From NCBI RefSeq assembly GCF_004023665.1, contig NZ_SAUF01000001.1, forward strand, positions 978,501 to 1,042,500: 64,000 nucleotides of DNA, written 5' to 3'. The translations under genes and the position numbers were made by a program. Of the stretch, positions 27,678 through 35,593 are shown in pieces; position 1 is the stretch's first letter; each line of letters begins with the position of its first letter. The notes beneath the pieces are model-generated. The model did no database searches, was not told the origin of the DNA, and saw only the letters and a list, made by a program, of their open reading frames with translations. The stretch comes from Afifella aestuarii (GTDB lineage Bacteria; Pseudomonadota; Alphaproteobacteria; Rhizobiales; Afifellaceae).

Positions 27678-28322
27678 ATGACCAGCCTTAAAATCGCGCC
27701 AGTCGACCTTGCCGCCTTGATCGCGAGCCGGGTCTGTCATGACGTCATCAGCCCTGTCGGCGCCATTGCCAACGGACTCGAAGTCCTCGATGAGGAAACC
27801 GATCCGAGCATGCGCGACTTCGCGATGGATCTCATTCGCAAGAGTGCCCGTCAGGCCTCTGTGAAATTGCAGTTCTCGCGTTTGGCCTTCGGCGCGTCCG
27901 GCGGGGCGGGCGCGCAGATCGATATGGCCGATGCAGGTCGGTGTGCGGGCGAGTTTCTGGAGCGCGAGAAGGCCAATCTCGACTGGCGGGTCGACGCGCA
28001 GATGCTGCCGAAAGCAGAGGCGAAGATCCTGCTCAACCTCCTGCTTCTCGGTGCCAACACGATCGCCCGGGGCGGCACTCTGACGGTCGGCGCCACGCAG
28101 GGCGAGAACGGGGTGACGATCAGCGTGGTGGCTGCCGGCGACCGCGCGCGCCTTTCCGAGAGCGTCCGCACGGTGCTTCTTTCGGGCGAAGTCCCAGAAC
28201 AGCTGGATGCGCATTCGGTCCAGCCGCTTTATGCGGTCATGCTCGCCGAAGAGGTCGGCCTCGGCTTCGAGATCGCCGAAGAGGAAGGGAAGGTCTCTTT
28301 CCTCGCCCGCCCGAAAGCCTGA
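27678..28322 (+). CDS. chpT: Histidine phosphotransferase ChpT
   Basis: 214-residue phosphotransfer protein that relays phosphate from the CckA kinase to CtrA and CpdR. The N-terminal helix carries the phospho-acceptor His21 in SRVCHDVISPVGAIANGLE, followed by a degenerate ATPase-like domain (LLNLLLLGANTIARGG). It is convergent with ctrA, its phosphorylation target, across a terminator. Length and position match the Hyphomicrobiales chpT-ctrA pair. Confidence 0.93.
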   Translation: MTSLKIAPVDLAALIASRVCHDVISPVGAIANGLEVLDEETDPSMRDFAMDLIRKSARQASVKLQFSRLAFGASGGAGAQIDMADAGRCAGEFLEREKANLDWRVDAQMLPKAEAKILLNLLLLGANTIARGGTLTVGATQGENGVTISVVAAGDRARLSESVRTVLLSGEVPEQLDAHSVQPLYAVMLAEEVGLGFEIAEEEGKVSFLARPKA

Positions 28323-28370
28323 GCCGGGCCCATCCCCACGTGCCAAGACGGGCGCGCGCGTTGTGCGCAA

Positions 28371-28404
28371 AACGAAAAGCCCCGCGACCTTGCGGTGCGG
28401 GGCT
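28371..28404 (-). terminator. Terminator of ctrA between convergent chpT and ctrA
   Basis: Arms AGCCCCGC (28378-28385) and GCGGGGCT (28397-28404) with an 11-base loop. Read on the minus strand the hairpin is followed by TTTTCGTTTT, a good intrinsic terminator for ctrA. The plus side (chpT) has no T-run. Confidence 0.85.
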
Positions 28405-28427
28405 ATCGAAGGGGATTGAGGGAGGCT

Positions 28428-29129
28428 TCAGGCGCTTTCGCGGAACTCTTCCTGATCGGGCTCGCGCAGCACGTAGCCGCGACCCCAGACCGTCTCGATA
28501 TAATTCTCGCCGTCGGTCGCAGCCGCGAGCTTCTTTCTGAGCTTGCAGATGAACACGTCGATGATTTTGAGCTCAGGCTCGTCCATGCCGCCGTAGAGAT
28601 GGTTGAGGAACATCTCCTTCGTCAGCGTCGTGCCCTTTCTGAGGGAGAGGAGCTCCAGCATCTGGTACTCCTTGCCGGTCAGATGCACGCGCTGGCCGGC
28701 CACTTCGACGGTTTTGGTGTCGAGGTTGACCCGGAGATTGCCGGTCTGGATGACCGATTCCGCATGTCCTTTGGAGCGACGGACGACCGCGTTGATGCGC
28801 GCGACCAGCTCATCCTTGTGGAAGGGCTTGGTCATATAATCGTCGGCGCCGAAGCCCAGGCCACGGACCTTGTCTTCGATGCCGCCCAAGCCTGAAAGGA
28901 TCAGGATCGGCGTCTTCACCTTGGCGACACGCAGCTGCTTCAAGACATCGTAGCCGGTCATATCCGGCAAGTTGAGGTCGAGAAGGATAATGTCGTAGTC
29001 GTAGAGCTTGCCGAGGTCGACACCTTCCTCACCGAGGTCGGTCGTATAGACGTTGAAGCTTTCCGACTTCAGCATCAATTCGATCGACTGTGCGGTGGCG
29101 CTGTCGTCCTCGATCAGAAGAACACGCAT
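28428..29129 (-). CDS. ctrA: Cell-cycle master response regulator CtrA
   Basis: 233-residue OmpR-type regulator. The receiver domain has the acidic pocket IEDD and phospho-acceptor Asp51 ([14 protein letters not shown]), with Lys in [10 protein letters not shown]. The DNA-binding domain has the near-invariant [20 protein letters not shown] and WGRGYVLR. It binds TTAA-N7-TTAA sites to control cell-cycle genes. The C-terminus ends in ESA rather than the AA of Caulobacter CtrA. The leader upstream has a CtrA half-site and four GANTC sites. Confidence 0.97.
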   Translation of the reverse strand: MRVLLIEDDSATAQSIELMLKSESFNVYTTDLGEEGVDLGKLYDYDIILLDLNLPDMTGYDVLKQLRVAKVKTPILILSGLGGIEDKVRGLGFGADDYMTKPFHKDELVARINAVVRRSKGHAESVIQTGNLRVNLDTKTVEVAGQRVHLTGKEYQMLELLSLRKGTTLTKEMFLNHLYGGMDEPELKIIDVFICKLRKKLAAATDGENYIETVWGRGYVLREPDQEEFRESA

Positions 29130-29221
29130 GCCAATCCCCTCCTAGCCCTTTTCGTGCCGCTCGAGTGGTGTGTGGCTCGAGCCGACTGAACAGGCAAAAC
29201 CGCAGCCACATTTACGTCGGA

Positions 29222-29240
29222 ATGGTTAACAGACTCTAAC
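29222..29240 (-). promoter_or_regulatory. CtrA-type site with embedded CcrM site upstream of ctrA
   Basis: On the minus strand TTAACCAT (29222-29229) is preceded by TTAG six bases away, close to the TTAA-N7-TTAACC consensus. A GAGTC (29232-29236) lies in the spacer. It is about 95 bases upstream of the ctrA start, which fits autoregulation. Confidence 0.6.
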
Positions 29241-29301
29241 TCCCGGCAGCAAGCCCATAACGTCAGCTGCTTAAAATAGAGTCTTGATTCCATTCCGATT
29301 C
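29232..29301. promoter_or_regulatory. Cluster of four GANTC (CcrM) sites upstream of ctrA
   Basis: GANTC occurs at 29232-29236, 29279-29283, 29286-29290 and 29297-29301. CcrM methylates this sequence in alphaproteobacteria and its state can tie ctrA transcription to replication. Four in 70 bases is denser than expected in GC-rich DNA. Confidence 0.6.
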
Positions 29302-29522
29302 CGCTGGGTCACCTGCGTCGAGAAACGTTGTGGTACCGATGCGGCTGGACGCCTTCGCGCCGGCGCCGGACCGGCCAACTCAAAGCAAACGGCATCAAGC
29401 GATTTACCGTGCCTTAAGTCCTCGTCCCTATCATTAACGCCAGTCGTAAACGAACGGTTACCGCCGCCCGTTGCCGGTGTCATGTGGAGCGGGTGGACCC
29501 TCGGGGCTGGGGAGTATTGAGT

Positions 29523-29894
29523 ATGAAGTCGCGAGACGCATCCATCCGGCAAAAACGCTTTAAAGTTGAAGATTGCGAGCGGCGGCTCGGCCAGATCGAC
29601 GCCATGATCGAAGAATTCAGCCGGATGGCGGCCGATCTAGAACACGAGATAGCGGCTGAAAAGCGGCGGACGGGGATCGAAGACGAAAAGCATTTCGCCT
29701 ATTCGACCTTCGCACGTGCGGCCGGCCAGAGGCGCGAGAACCTGCTCGCTTCGGTTGATGATTTGAACCGGCAGCGCGAAGCCGCCCAGGCGGCGCTCGA
29801 AACCGCGCGCGCCGAGCTTCAGCGCGAAGAAGGGCGGCTCGGCCGGGAAAACCCCGGGACAGCTCCGTCCGGCCACGGTCGTCTGGCAAGCTGA
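29523..29894 (+). CDS. fliJ: FliJ-like flagellar export coiled-coil protein
   Basis: 123 residues, almost all charged alpha-helix (KRFKVEDCERRLGQIDAMI, REAAQAALETARAELQRE), the pattern of the FliJ-like protein found beside ctrA in Hyphomicrobiales. FliJ joins the flagellar export ATPase to the gate. The ATG at 29523 has GGGGAG upstream. No other flagellar gene is in the window, so motility itself is not shown. The assignment rests on size, coiled coil and position. Confidence 0.7.
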   Translation: MKSRDASIRQKRFKVEDCERRLGQIDAMIEEFSRMAADLEHEIAAEKRRTGIEDEKHFAYSTFARAAGQRRENLLASVDDLNRQREAAQAALETARAELQREEGRLGRENPGTAPSGHGRLAS

Positions 29895-29945
29895 GATATC
29901 GTTCCGCGCCCTCGGTCAGGCCGGGGGCGCCGATCAAAAGTGCGA

Positions 29946-30710
29946 TCAGGGCGTGAGCTTGTGTCGGGCGAGTCGCTCGTAGAGCGGCAATGCCTCGGCC
30001 GCCACTTCCTTGAGCCCGTCATCTTCCAACTCCGGCAGCGGCGCCGGCGGCTGAAAGCCCGTCGAGCGATGCACTGCATCGTACCAATGCGCGGCCCAAA
30101 CGCCGTCGCTGTCGCGGGGACCGGCCGGCCAGGCGAGCATTGCCGGAGAAAAATCGATCTCGAGAGCCGCGCAAAGGGCACGCAGCATCGCTTCCGGATT
30201 TGCGAGAAGATCGTCGGCGTCGACGACCGGAGGGATCCTTCCGCCCAATTCTGTCGCCAGGTGAAAAAGCTCATCCTGCTCGACGAATCCGATATCTGAA
30301 AGGCTCGGGCCAGCGCGCTTGCGGGCATAGGAAGCGAGCACGCGCGCCGGATGACGGATCAGGAACGCGTGGCGACAGCTGCGCATCCAATCGCGGCCGA
30401 TCTCCGCGATCATGTGGTGCGTCATGTGCTTCTGGTAGAAGATACGGCTGCCAAACGGCGGCGCGCCCGCGAGGCGTTCCGCCACCTTTTGCCAATCGGC
30501 TTCATGGGCGGCACAGATTTCCTCGCGCATCGGATGATCGATGCCGGTCACCTTCAGCCATGCCGCATAGAACGGCTCGTCCCATACTTCGGTGTCGGGA
30601 CGGTTTTCGAAGGCGCGCATCATCGCGGTCGAGATGTTGCGCGGGCCGGACCACATGGCGATGCGGATCGTCTCGTCGCTCTTCGCGGGCGAGGGTCTCT
30701 CAAACGCCAT
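29946..30710 (-). CDS. Sulfotransferase-like (P-loop) family protein
   Basis: 254 residues. IAMWSGPRNISTAMMRAFE is the P-loop/PAPS-binding region of sulfotransferase-fold proteins, and HAFLIRHPARVLASYARKR matches the second nucleotide-binding segment. The ATG at 30708-30710 is preferred; an in-frame extension would cross the tRNA-like gene upstream. Relatives often sit beside a class IV aminotransferase, as here. The biological substrate is not known to me. Confidence 0.8.
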   Translation of the reverse strand: MAFERPSPAKSDETIRIAMWSGPRNISTAMMRAFENRPDTEVWDEPFYAAWLKVTGIDHPMREEICAAHEADWQKVAERLAGAPPFGSRIFYQKHMTHHMIAEIGRDWMRSCRHAFLIRHPARVLASYARKRAGPSLSDIGFVEQDELFHLATELGGRIPPVVDADDLLANPEAMLRALCAALEIDFSPAMLAWPAGPRDSDGVWAAHWYDAVHRSTGFQPPAPLPELEDDGLKEVAAEALPLYERLARHKLTP

Positions 30711-30735
30711 CACGGCACCTGGAATGCTGGAGAAA

Positions 30736-30812
30736 TGGAGACCTGACCGCGGACTCGAACCGCAGATATTTGACGCTGCACCGCCAACGGGTACCCGTTC
30801 CCCCATCAGGTC
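30736..30812 (-). tRNA. Irregular tRNA-like gene (Cys-type features)
   Basis: 77 bases. The 7-bp acceptor arms (GACCTGA / TCAGGTC) pair perfectly and are followed by T73 and an encoded CCA. The T-arm has loop TTCGAGT and a 5-bp stem, and the D-arm is GGG/CCC with a normal GGG-bearing loop. Two oddities stand out: the anticodon arm gives TTGGC/GTCAA with an eight-base loop (or a 6-bp stem with a six-base loop that places GCA in anticodon position), and one extra G lies between T-stem and acceptor. GCA plus T73 would point to cysteine. It may be a degenerate or specialised tRNA. Confidence 0.5.
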
Positions 30813-30898
30813 GATGAGAGATTAGGCGAACACGAATGCGTGAGAAAACCATCACGTGCCGATGTGGTTAAAATCTTAGTCTTTGCCTTAGAGAGGGC

Positions 30899-31825
30899 TC
30901 AAGACAAGGGTGTGGCGAAGGCGCGGATGCGCTCGCGGTAGAGTTGCGTCAGCCGCGGCAAGAGCTTCGGCCTGTCGGGATGAAGCGTGCCGATCATCCG
31001 TCCGTCGACGGAGCGGACCGGGACCAGCCCGGCGAACGTGCCTGTGATAAAGGCCTCGTCGGCCCCATAGACGTCGGTCAGCGAAAAGCGCCTTTCATGT
31101 GCCGGGATGCCGGCCTCTCGGGCGGCTTTCAGCACCTGTCCGCGGGTGACTCCGCCGAGGCAGTAATCGCCCGTCGAGGTCCAGACCTCGCCGTTGCGGA
31201 CGATGAAGAAATGCGTGGAATTGCAGGTGGCGACAAAGCCTGCCGGGTCGAGCATCAGCCCTTCATCCGCGCCGGCCTTGGCGGCTTGAATGCATGCAAG
31301 GATGCAGTTGAGCTTGGAATGGGAATTGATCTTCTGGTCCTGCTCGGCAGGCCCCGTGCGCCGCACATGAACGGTGAAAAGCGTGACGCCTTCGCCTGCG
31401 ATTTCAGGCTTCGGGTTTTTGTATTCGGGAATGACGACGATCGTGGGTGCGCCGATCGTCATGCGCGGATCCTGATAAGGGGTGCGCTTCACGCCGCGCG
31501 TGATCATCAGGCGCACATGCACGCCGTCGCGCATGTCGTTGGCGGCGAGGCATTCCATCACCCGGGCGGTGAGGCCGGCGCGATCGAGCCCGATATCCAT
31601 GTCGAGCGCCGCAGCGCCCTCAAACAGGCGGTCGAGATGCTCGTCGAGGAAGGCGATGCCCCCGTCGGTGACGCGCAGGCCTTCCCAGACGCCGTCGCCC
31701 AGGATGAAACCGGAATCGAAGACGGAGACGACCGCCTTGTCTCGCGGCAAGAGTTCGCCGTTGACCGAGATCAGGATCTCGGCGTTGCGCGGATCGTCTT
31801 CGTATTCGTGGGTGCCTGTCGCCAT
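30899..31825 (-). CDS. Class IV PLP aminotransferase (branched-chain/D-amino acid type)
   Basis: 308 residues of the BCAA aminotransferase/D-amino acid aminotransferase/4-amino-4-deoxychorismate lyase fold. Features are SVFDSGFILGDGVWEGLR, the SHSKLNCILACIQAAKAGADEGLMLD region with the likely PLP Lys, and GVTRGQVLKAAREAGI. Substrate choice among branched-chain, D-amino and other acids cannot be settled. It lies between sciP and the tRNA-like gene on the minus strand. Confidence 0.87.
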   Translation of the reverse strand: MATGTHEYEDDPRNAEILISVNGELLPRDKAVVSVFDSGFILGDGVWEGLRVTDGGIAFLDEHLDRLFEGAAALDMDIGLDRAGLTARVMECLAANDMRDGVHVRLMITRGVKRTPYQDPRMTIGAPTIVVIPEYKNPKPEIAGEGVTLFTVHVRRTGPAEQDQKINSHSKLNCILACIQAAKAGADEGLMLDPAGFVATCNSTHFFIVRNGEVWTSTGDYCLGGVTRGQVLKAAREAGIPAHERRFSLTDVYGADEAFITGTFAGLVPVRSVDGRMIGTLHPDRPKLLPRLTQLYRERIRAFATPLS

Positions 31826-31931
31826 TTCGCCGCCCGATCACTGGAGATTTCAATGAAACCATTCCGGCAAAGCCGGGGTGCGGGCGGCTGTCAAGGGCAA
31901 GTGGGGGCGAAGCCCCGCTAGAGGCGGGACA

Positions 31932-32207
31932 TCAATTGCGGTATTGCTGAATTCGGGTCGTGCGCAGCCCAGCAAGGCCGTGAGACTCGATCGACATCTG
32001 CCAGGAGAGAAACTCCTCGACTGTCAGCGTATAGCGCGAGCAAGCTTCATCGAGGCTCAATAAGCCGCCGCGGACGGCGGCAACAACCTCAGCCTTGCGG
32101 CGGATTACCCAGCGCTTGGTATTGGGGGGTGGAAGATCAGCAATCGTGAGCGGGCTTCCATCCGGTCCGATAACGTATTTCACTCTCGGTCGGACATGCT
32201 CGGCCAT
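31932..32207 (-). CDS. sciP: CtrA inhibitor SciP (DUF1153)
   Basis: 91-residue helix-turn-helix protein with RVKYVIGPDGSPLTIADLPPP and RWVIRRKAEVVAAVRGGLLS, the hallmarks of SciP. In Caulobacter it binds CtrA and blocks transcription of CtrA-activated genes. A near-consensus CtrA site lies 53-69 bases upstream, so the inhibitor is probably itself CtrA-controlled. It shares the region with chpT and ctrA. Confidence 0.93.
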   Translation of the reverse strand: MAEHVRPRVKYVIGPDGSPLTIADLPPPNTKRWVIRRKAEVVAAVRGGLLSLDEACSRYTLTVEEFLSWQMSIESHGLAGLRTTRIQQYRN

Positions 32208-32259
32208 GGCAGACTCTTATACAAACTCACCAACTGAGCTCGTTATAAGGTGGCACGGC

Positions 32260-32278
32260 TTAACAAGCGTCTAACCAT
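32260..32278 (-). promoter_or_regulatory. CtrA box upstream of sciP
   Basis: TTAA (32260-32263), seven bases, then CTAACCAT (32271-32278), one base off the TTAA-N7-TTAACC consensus. It lies between sciP (minus) and mnmA (plus) and is best placed to control sciP. Confidence 0.7.
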
Positions 32279-32367
32279 CCGTAACGGAAATCTTAAGCGC
32301 AACCGGGGCATTTTTTTAGAAACCGCGGGCGCTTGACAGAACGTCGCAAGCACTGCAACCAAAGCCC

Positions 32368-33519
32368 ATGCTGGACATCGATCTTGAGCTGCCAGGCCCG
32401 CGCAGCAAAGCCCGCGTCCTCGTCGCTATGTCCGGCGGGGTCGATTCCTCCGTTGCTGCCGCGCTCGTCAATGCGGCGGGCTACGAAACCATTGGCGTGA
32501 CCCTGCAACTCTATGATCATGGGGCGGCGATCCATCGCTCCGGGGCCTGCTGTGCGGGGCAGGACATTCACGACGCCAAACGTGTCGCCCAGGCGCTCGG
32601 CATCGCTCATTATGTTCTCGATTATGAAAGCCGTTTCCGCGAGGCGGTGATCGAGCCTTTTGCGGCGAGCTATCTGTCGGGCGAGACGCCGGTGCCCTGC
32701 GTCGCCTGTAATCAGTCGGTGAAATTCTCCGATCTCCTCGACACAGCCCGCCAGCTTGGGGCCGCCGCCATGGTGACCGGCCATTATGTGCGCACCCGCT
32801 CCGTTGGAGGCCGGCGTGCGCTTTTCCGGCCTGTCGATGCGGACCGCGACCAGAGCTACTTCCTTTATGCGACGACGGCCGAGCAGCTCGACTTCCTGCG
32901 CTTCCCCCTCGGCGATTTCACCAAGCCGGAGGTGCGGGCGCTGGCGGCCGAGATCGGTTTGAGCGTCGCAGAGAAGAGCGACAGTCAGGATATCTGCTTC
33001 GTGCCACAGGGACGCTACAGCGACGTCATCGAAAAGCTGAAGCCCAACGCGGCCGACGAGGGCGATATCGTGCATATCGACGGGCGGGTGCTCGGTCGCC
33101 ATCGGGGCATCATGCATTACACCGTCGGCCAGCGGCGCGGGCTCGGGATTTCGGCCGCCGAGCCGCTCTTCGTCGTGCGGTTGGATGCCGCGGCAAAGCG
33201 CGTGATTGTCGGTCCGCGCGAGGCTTTGGCGACCCGCCGCTTCCGGCTGCGCGATCTGAACTGGCTCGGGGATGGCGATCCCTCCGCCTGGACGGAAGGG
33301 CAGGAGGTCTATGCTCGCGTGCGCTCGACGCGTCCCCCGGTCAAAGCATCCGTTTCCGTGCAAGCCGGTGAAGCGTCTGTCATTCTCGAGGATAGCGAGA
33401 TGGGCGTGGCGCCGGGGCAGGCGTGCGTCTTCTACGATCGAGATGCGTCCGATGCGCGTGTTCTGGGCGGTGGCGTGATCGCTCAGGAGACCACGAGCGA
33501 ACAAGCCTGCGCCGCCTGA
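32368..33519 (+). CDS. mnmA: tRNA 2-thiouridylase MnmA
   Basis: 383 residues; transfers sulfur to uridine 34 of Lys, Glu and Gln tRNAs. It has the PP-loop [11 protein letters not shown], the catalytic [12 protein letters not shown] and second cysteine [10 protein letters not shown], then the central and beta-barrel domains ([18 protein letters not shown]). It starts with ATG and is divergent from sciP. Position after the sciP/ctrA block is typical of the order. Confidence 0.96.
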   Translation: MLDIDLELPGPRSKARVLVAMSGGVDSSVAAALVNAAGYETIGVTLQLYDHGAAIHRSGACCAGQDIHDAKRVAQALGIAHYVLDYESRFREAVIEPFAASYLSGETPVPCVACNQSVKFSDLLDTARQLGAAAMVTGHYVRTRSVGGRRALFRPVDADRDQSYFLYATTAEQLDFLRFPLGDFTKPEVRALAAEIGLSVAEKSDSQDICFVPQGRYSDVIEKLKPNAADEGDIVHIDGRVLGRHRGIMHYTVGQRRGLGISAAEPLFVVRLDAAAKRVIVGPREALATRRFRLRDLNWLGDGDPSAWTEGQEVYARVRSTRPPVKASVSVQAGEASVILEDSEMGVAPGQACVFYDRDASDARVLGGGVIAQETTSEQACAA

Positions 33520-33587
33520 GCAGTCGCACGGCGGCTCAAAGCTGGTCGAACAGGCTTGCCACACCGGCAAAACCCCCGTCTTTGCTT

Positions 33588-33612
33588 GGAACTCCGCTCG
33601 CAGCGCCACGTT
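33588..33612 (+). promoter_or_regulatory. EcfG-type general-stress promoter for the YqjD-like gene
   Basis: GGAAC at 33588-33592 and CGTT at 33609-33612 are 16 bases apart, the exact EcfG (sigma) promoter pattern of alphaproteobacteria. It lies 40 bases before the ATG of the DUF883 gene. Confidence 0.75.
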
Positions 33613-33651
33613 ACCTGAGCGACCCAGCCAATCGATAGAAGGAGGCATCCC

Positions 33652-34017
33652 ATGGCAGAGACGAATGTGCCCGGCGGCAAGAGCGAGACGGAACGCAAGG
33701 CCGATGAGACCAAGCGCAAGGCTGAAGACGTTCGCCACGACCTCAACGCCGAGTTCGAGATTCTGAAGGCGGATGTCGCCGAACTCAGCACCCGGATCTC
33801 AGACCTTTTGCGCACCGGCGCCCGCGAAGGAAAAGACATGTTGAACGAACGTGCCGATTATTACCGCCGCGAAGGCCGCAGGCGCGCCGACGCAGCCATG
33901 TCCGAAGCCGAGGCTCTGTCCGATGATCTGAGCCAGTCGATCAGTCGCAATCCCTTCACTGCCGTTCTCGTGGCGTTGGGGCTGGGCTTTCTCGTCGGCG
34001 CCATTTCCCGGCGCTAG
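33652..34017 (+). CDS. DUF883/YqjD-like ribosome-associated membrane protein
   Basis: 121 residues: a long charged coiled coil (TERKADETKRKAEDVRHDL and on) and a C-terminal membrane helix NPFTAVLVALGLGFLVGAISRR. E. coli YqjD of this family tethers stationary-phase ribosomes to the membrane. An EcfG-type promoter lies upstream. The next gene starts five bases later and is YqjE-like, so the pair parallels the E. coli yqjDE layout. Confidence 0.85.
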   Translation: MAETNVPGGKSETERKADETKRKAEDVRHDLNAEFEILKADVAELSTRISDLLRTGAREGKDMLNERADYYRREGRRRADAAMSEAEALSDDLSQSISRNPFTAVLVALGLGFLVGAISRR

Positions 34018-34022
34018 TCTTC

Positions 34023-34451
34023 ATGCTCAGGCTGCTTTCTTCGATCAGCTTTGCCTACGGCGCCGCAAATCTGCGGCGCCGTATCCGCGTCATGGCGCGG
34101 CAGGCTATTCTCATGGCGGTCGGCGCCGTCATTCTGCTTTACGCGCTCGGTTTCGGGCTGGTGACGCTCCATATCTGGCTCTCCAGCATGTGGGGTTCGC
34201 TCGTGTCCGCCGGCGTGATCGGTGCCGTGCTTTTTGTCATCGGGCTTATCGTCCTGCTTCTGGCTCTGAGGCCTCACCGCGAGCAGGCGCGTTCTGTCGA
34301 ACAGCCTCTCAACCAGATGAGCGCCACCGCGCACGATACCTATGACCGGATGCAGCGCTCGCTTCGCCAAAGCGGTTCGCCTCTTGCCAATCCGGTCGTG
34401 CAGGCGGCGGGCATCGCTCTCATCATCGGCGTCCTTCTCGGACGCCGGTAA
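34023..34451 (+). CDS. YqjE/holin-X-like membrane protein
   Basis: 142 residues with two strong hydrophobic helices (AILMAVGAVILLYALGFGLV, SAGVIGAVLFVIGLIVLLLAL) and a third at the C-terminus ending VQAAGIALIIGVLLGRR. This matches the holin-X/YqjE (Phage_holin_3_6) group, which is not phage-derived in this setting. It probably acts with the YqjD-like partner in general stress. Confidence 0.75.
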   Translation: MLRLLSSISFAYGAANLRRRIRVMARQAILMAVGAVILLYALGFGLVTLHIWLSSMWGSLVSAGVIGAVLFVIGLIVLLLALRPHREQARSVEQPLNQMSATAHDTYDRMQRSLRQSGSPLANPVVQAAGIALIIGVLLGRR

Positions 34452-34763
34452 CCGTCCCGTGATCGCCTCGGCATGTTCCGAGCCGCGGAGACATGTTTCG
34501 GCCGCTCGTCTCTTTTCGAGGCGGGCGGTCTTTTTGATTGTGCGTCGGCGCCAGGGCTTCGGGAGCGGTGTGGCCTCGCGACAAGATCGCCGAGGTCTGA
34601 AAGCTCATCTGCCAAGGCTAGGGGCCTTAGGCCGCCCAGAAAAATGCTTTCCGATCTCTTGCCAGCTCTGAGATAGCCGGGGCCGGTCCGGTAACGTTCC
34701 TCTCATTTTCTCCGACTATAGTTCTCCGGCAGGCCGTGCTCAGGCCGGTCCGGAGGGGATACG
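34452..34763. other. Intergenic region before the PilZ gene
   Basis: 312 bases. It contains a normal Shine-Dalgarno (GGAGGGG) just before the PilZ ATG. I see no EcfG, CtrA or FNR box, no gene and no strong hairpin here. Confidence 0.5.
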
Positions 34764-35246
34764 ATGCTTCACTCGAAGGCGCTGCCTGGCAGCGCGTCCG
34801 ATGTGCCAATCGCAGAAAATCCAGCCGATGCCCGGCCGGAAGGATCCCGCTTTGGGCGGCACACCCAATTGCAGCGGGAGGACGATCTACCACGTGAGAC
34901 GGAGACCCGTGGCGCGGAGATGCCCAATGCCGTTGCCGACAAGGTGACAGATCTTCTCGATTTTCGCCGTCGTGGCGCGGTGCGGCTGCAGACGGCGATC
35001 GACGCCCATCTGGTGGTTTCGGAAAACAGCATCTCACGCTGCATCATCCGTGACCTCTCCACCGCCGGCGCGCAGCTCGAGGTCGAGGAGGGCATCACGC
35101 CGGAGCGCGAGATGATCCTCGCCGTGCCTCAGGTGAATATCGCGATCGTTTGCGAGCTCGCGTGGCGGCGCGGCAAACGCATGGGCGTTCAGTTCTGCCG
35201 TGGGCGGATTCCAGCCGATAAGATCGCCGAGATGATGAAGCTCTGA
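34764..35246 (+). CDS. PilZ-domain protein (c-di-GMP binding)
   Basis: 160 residues. The C-terminal half is a PilZ domain with the RxxxR-type RRRGAVR (residues 68-74) and the DLSTAGAQLEV motif, the two parts that hold cyclic di-GMP. The first 60 residues are polar and probably disordered. The start has a strong GGAGGGG at proper spacing. It stands alone between the YqjE-like gene and an unknown gene. PilZ proteins of this size usually act by protein contact; no target is evident. Confidence 0.85.
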   Translation: MLHSKALPGSASDVPIAENPADARPEGSRFGRHTQLQREDDLPRETETRGAEMPNAVADKVTDLLDFRRRGAVRLQTAIDAHLVVSENSISRCIIRDLSTAGAQLEVEEGITPEREMILAVPQVNIAIVCELAWRRGKRMGVQFCRGRIPADKIAEMMKL

Positions 35247-35593
35247 CGAGGACGCGTGCGGAGCACGCGTTCGCCCGTCAGGCAAGAAAACCGCCGGCTG
35301 CGCCCCCACCGCCCGCAGAGCGGCGGCCGCGGCCGGGAACCGTCCGTCATTTCCCCCATCAGGCTTGCGCGCGTCCTGCGTCACCTAAGTGGCGCACAGC
35401 GGCGTCTGATCTCTCTCCGTCATGCTTTCGGCGCGGTGCTCGTACCTCCAGACGATCGCATGCTCACCCCCATGCGGCGGTGCGGGGAAGCGCGCTGCGC
35501 CGCCGAAGGTCTTTGAAACCGGAGTCTTATTGTCTACTTTATGTCCGTTCAAAAGTGCGATCCTATTGTCAGGCGCTTGCGCAGAGAGGTTTC
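35247..35593. other. Intergenic region after the PilZ gene
   Basis: 347 bases. A terminator-like inverted repeat ACGCGTGC/GCACGCGT (35252-35259 and 35263-35270) follows the PilZ stop directly, without a T-run. Open frames here show no family features. Upstream of the next gene AGAGAGG marks the ribosome site. Confidence 0.5.

Larger units (their letters stand above)
29130..29522. other. Divergent ctrA/fliJ control region
   Basis: 393 bases between ctrA and the fliJ-like gene. It holds a CtrA-type half-site and four GANTC (CcrM methylation) sites within about 70 bases, listed separately. I see no small gene in it. Confidence 0.7.

Noticed and set aside
30711-30806. 32-codon N-terminal extension of the sulfotransferase-like gene
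   Set aside because: It would cross the tRNA-like element and lacks family similarity; the ATG at 30708-30710 fits the P-loop start.
35256-35516. 86-codon open frame after the PilZ gene
   Set aside because: Arg-rich, no homology, no good ribosome site; probably non-coding.
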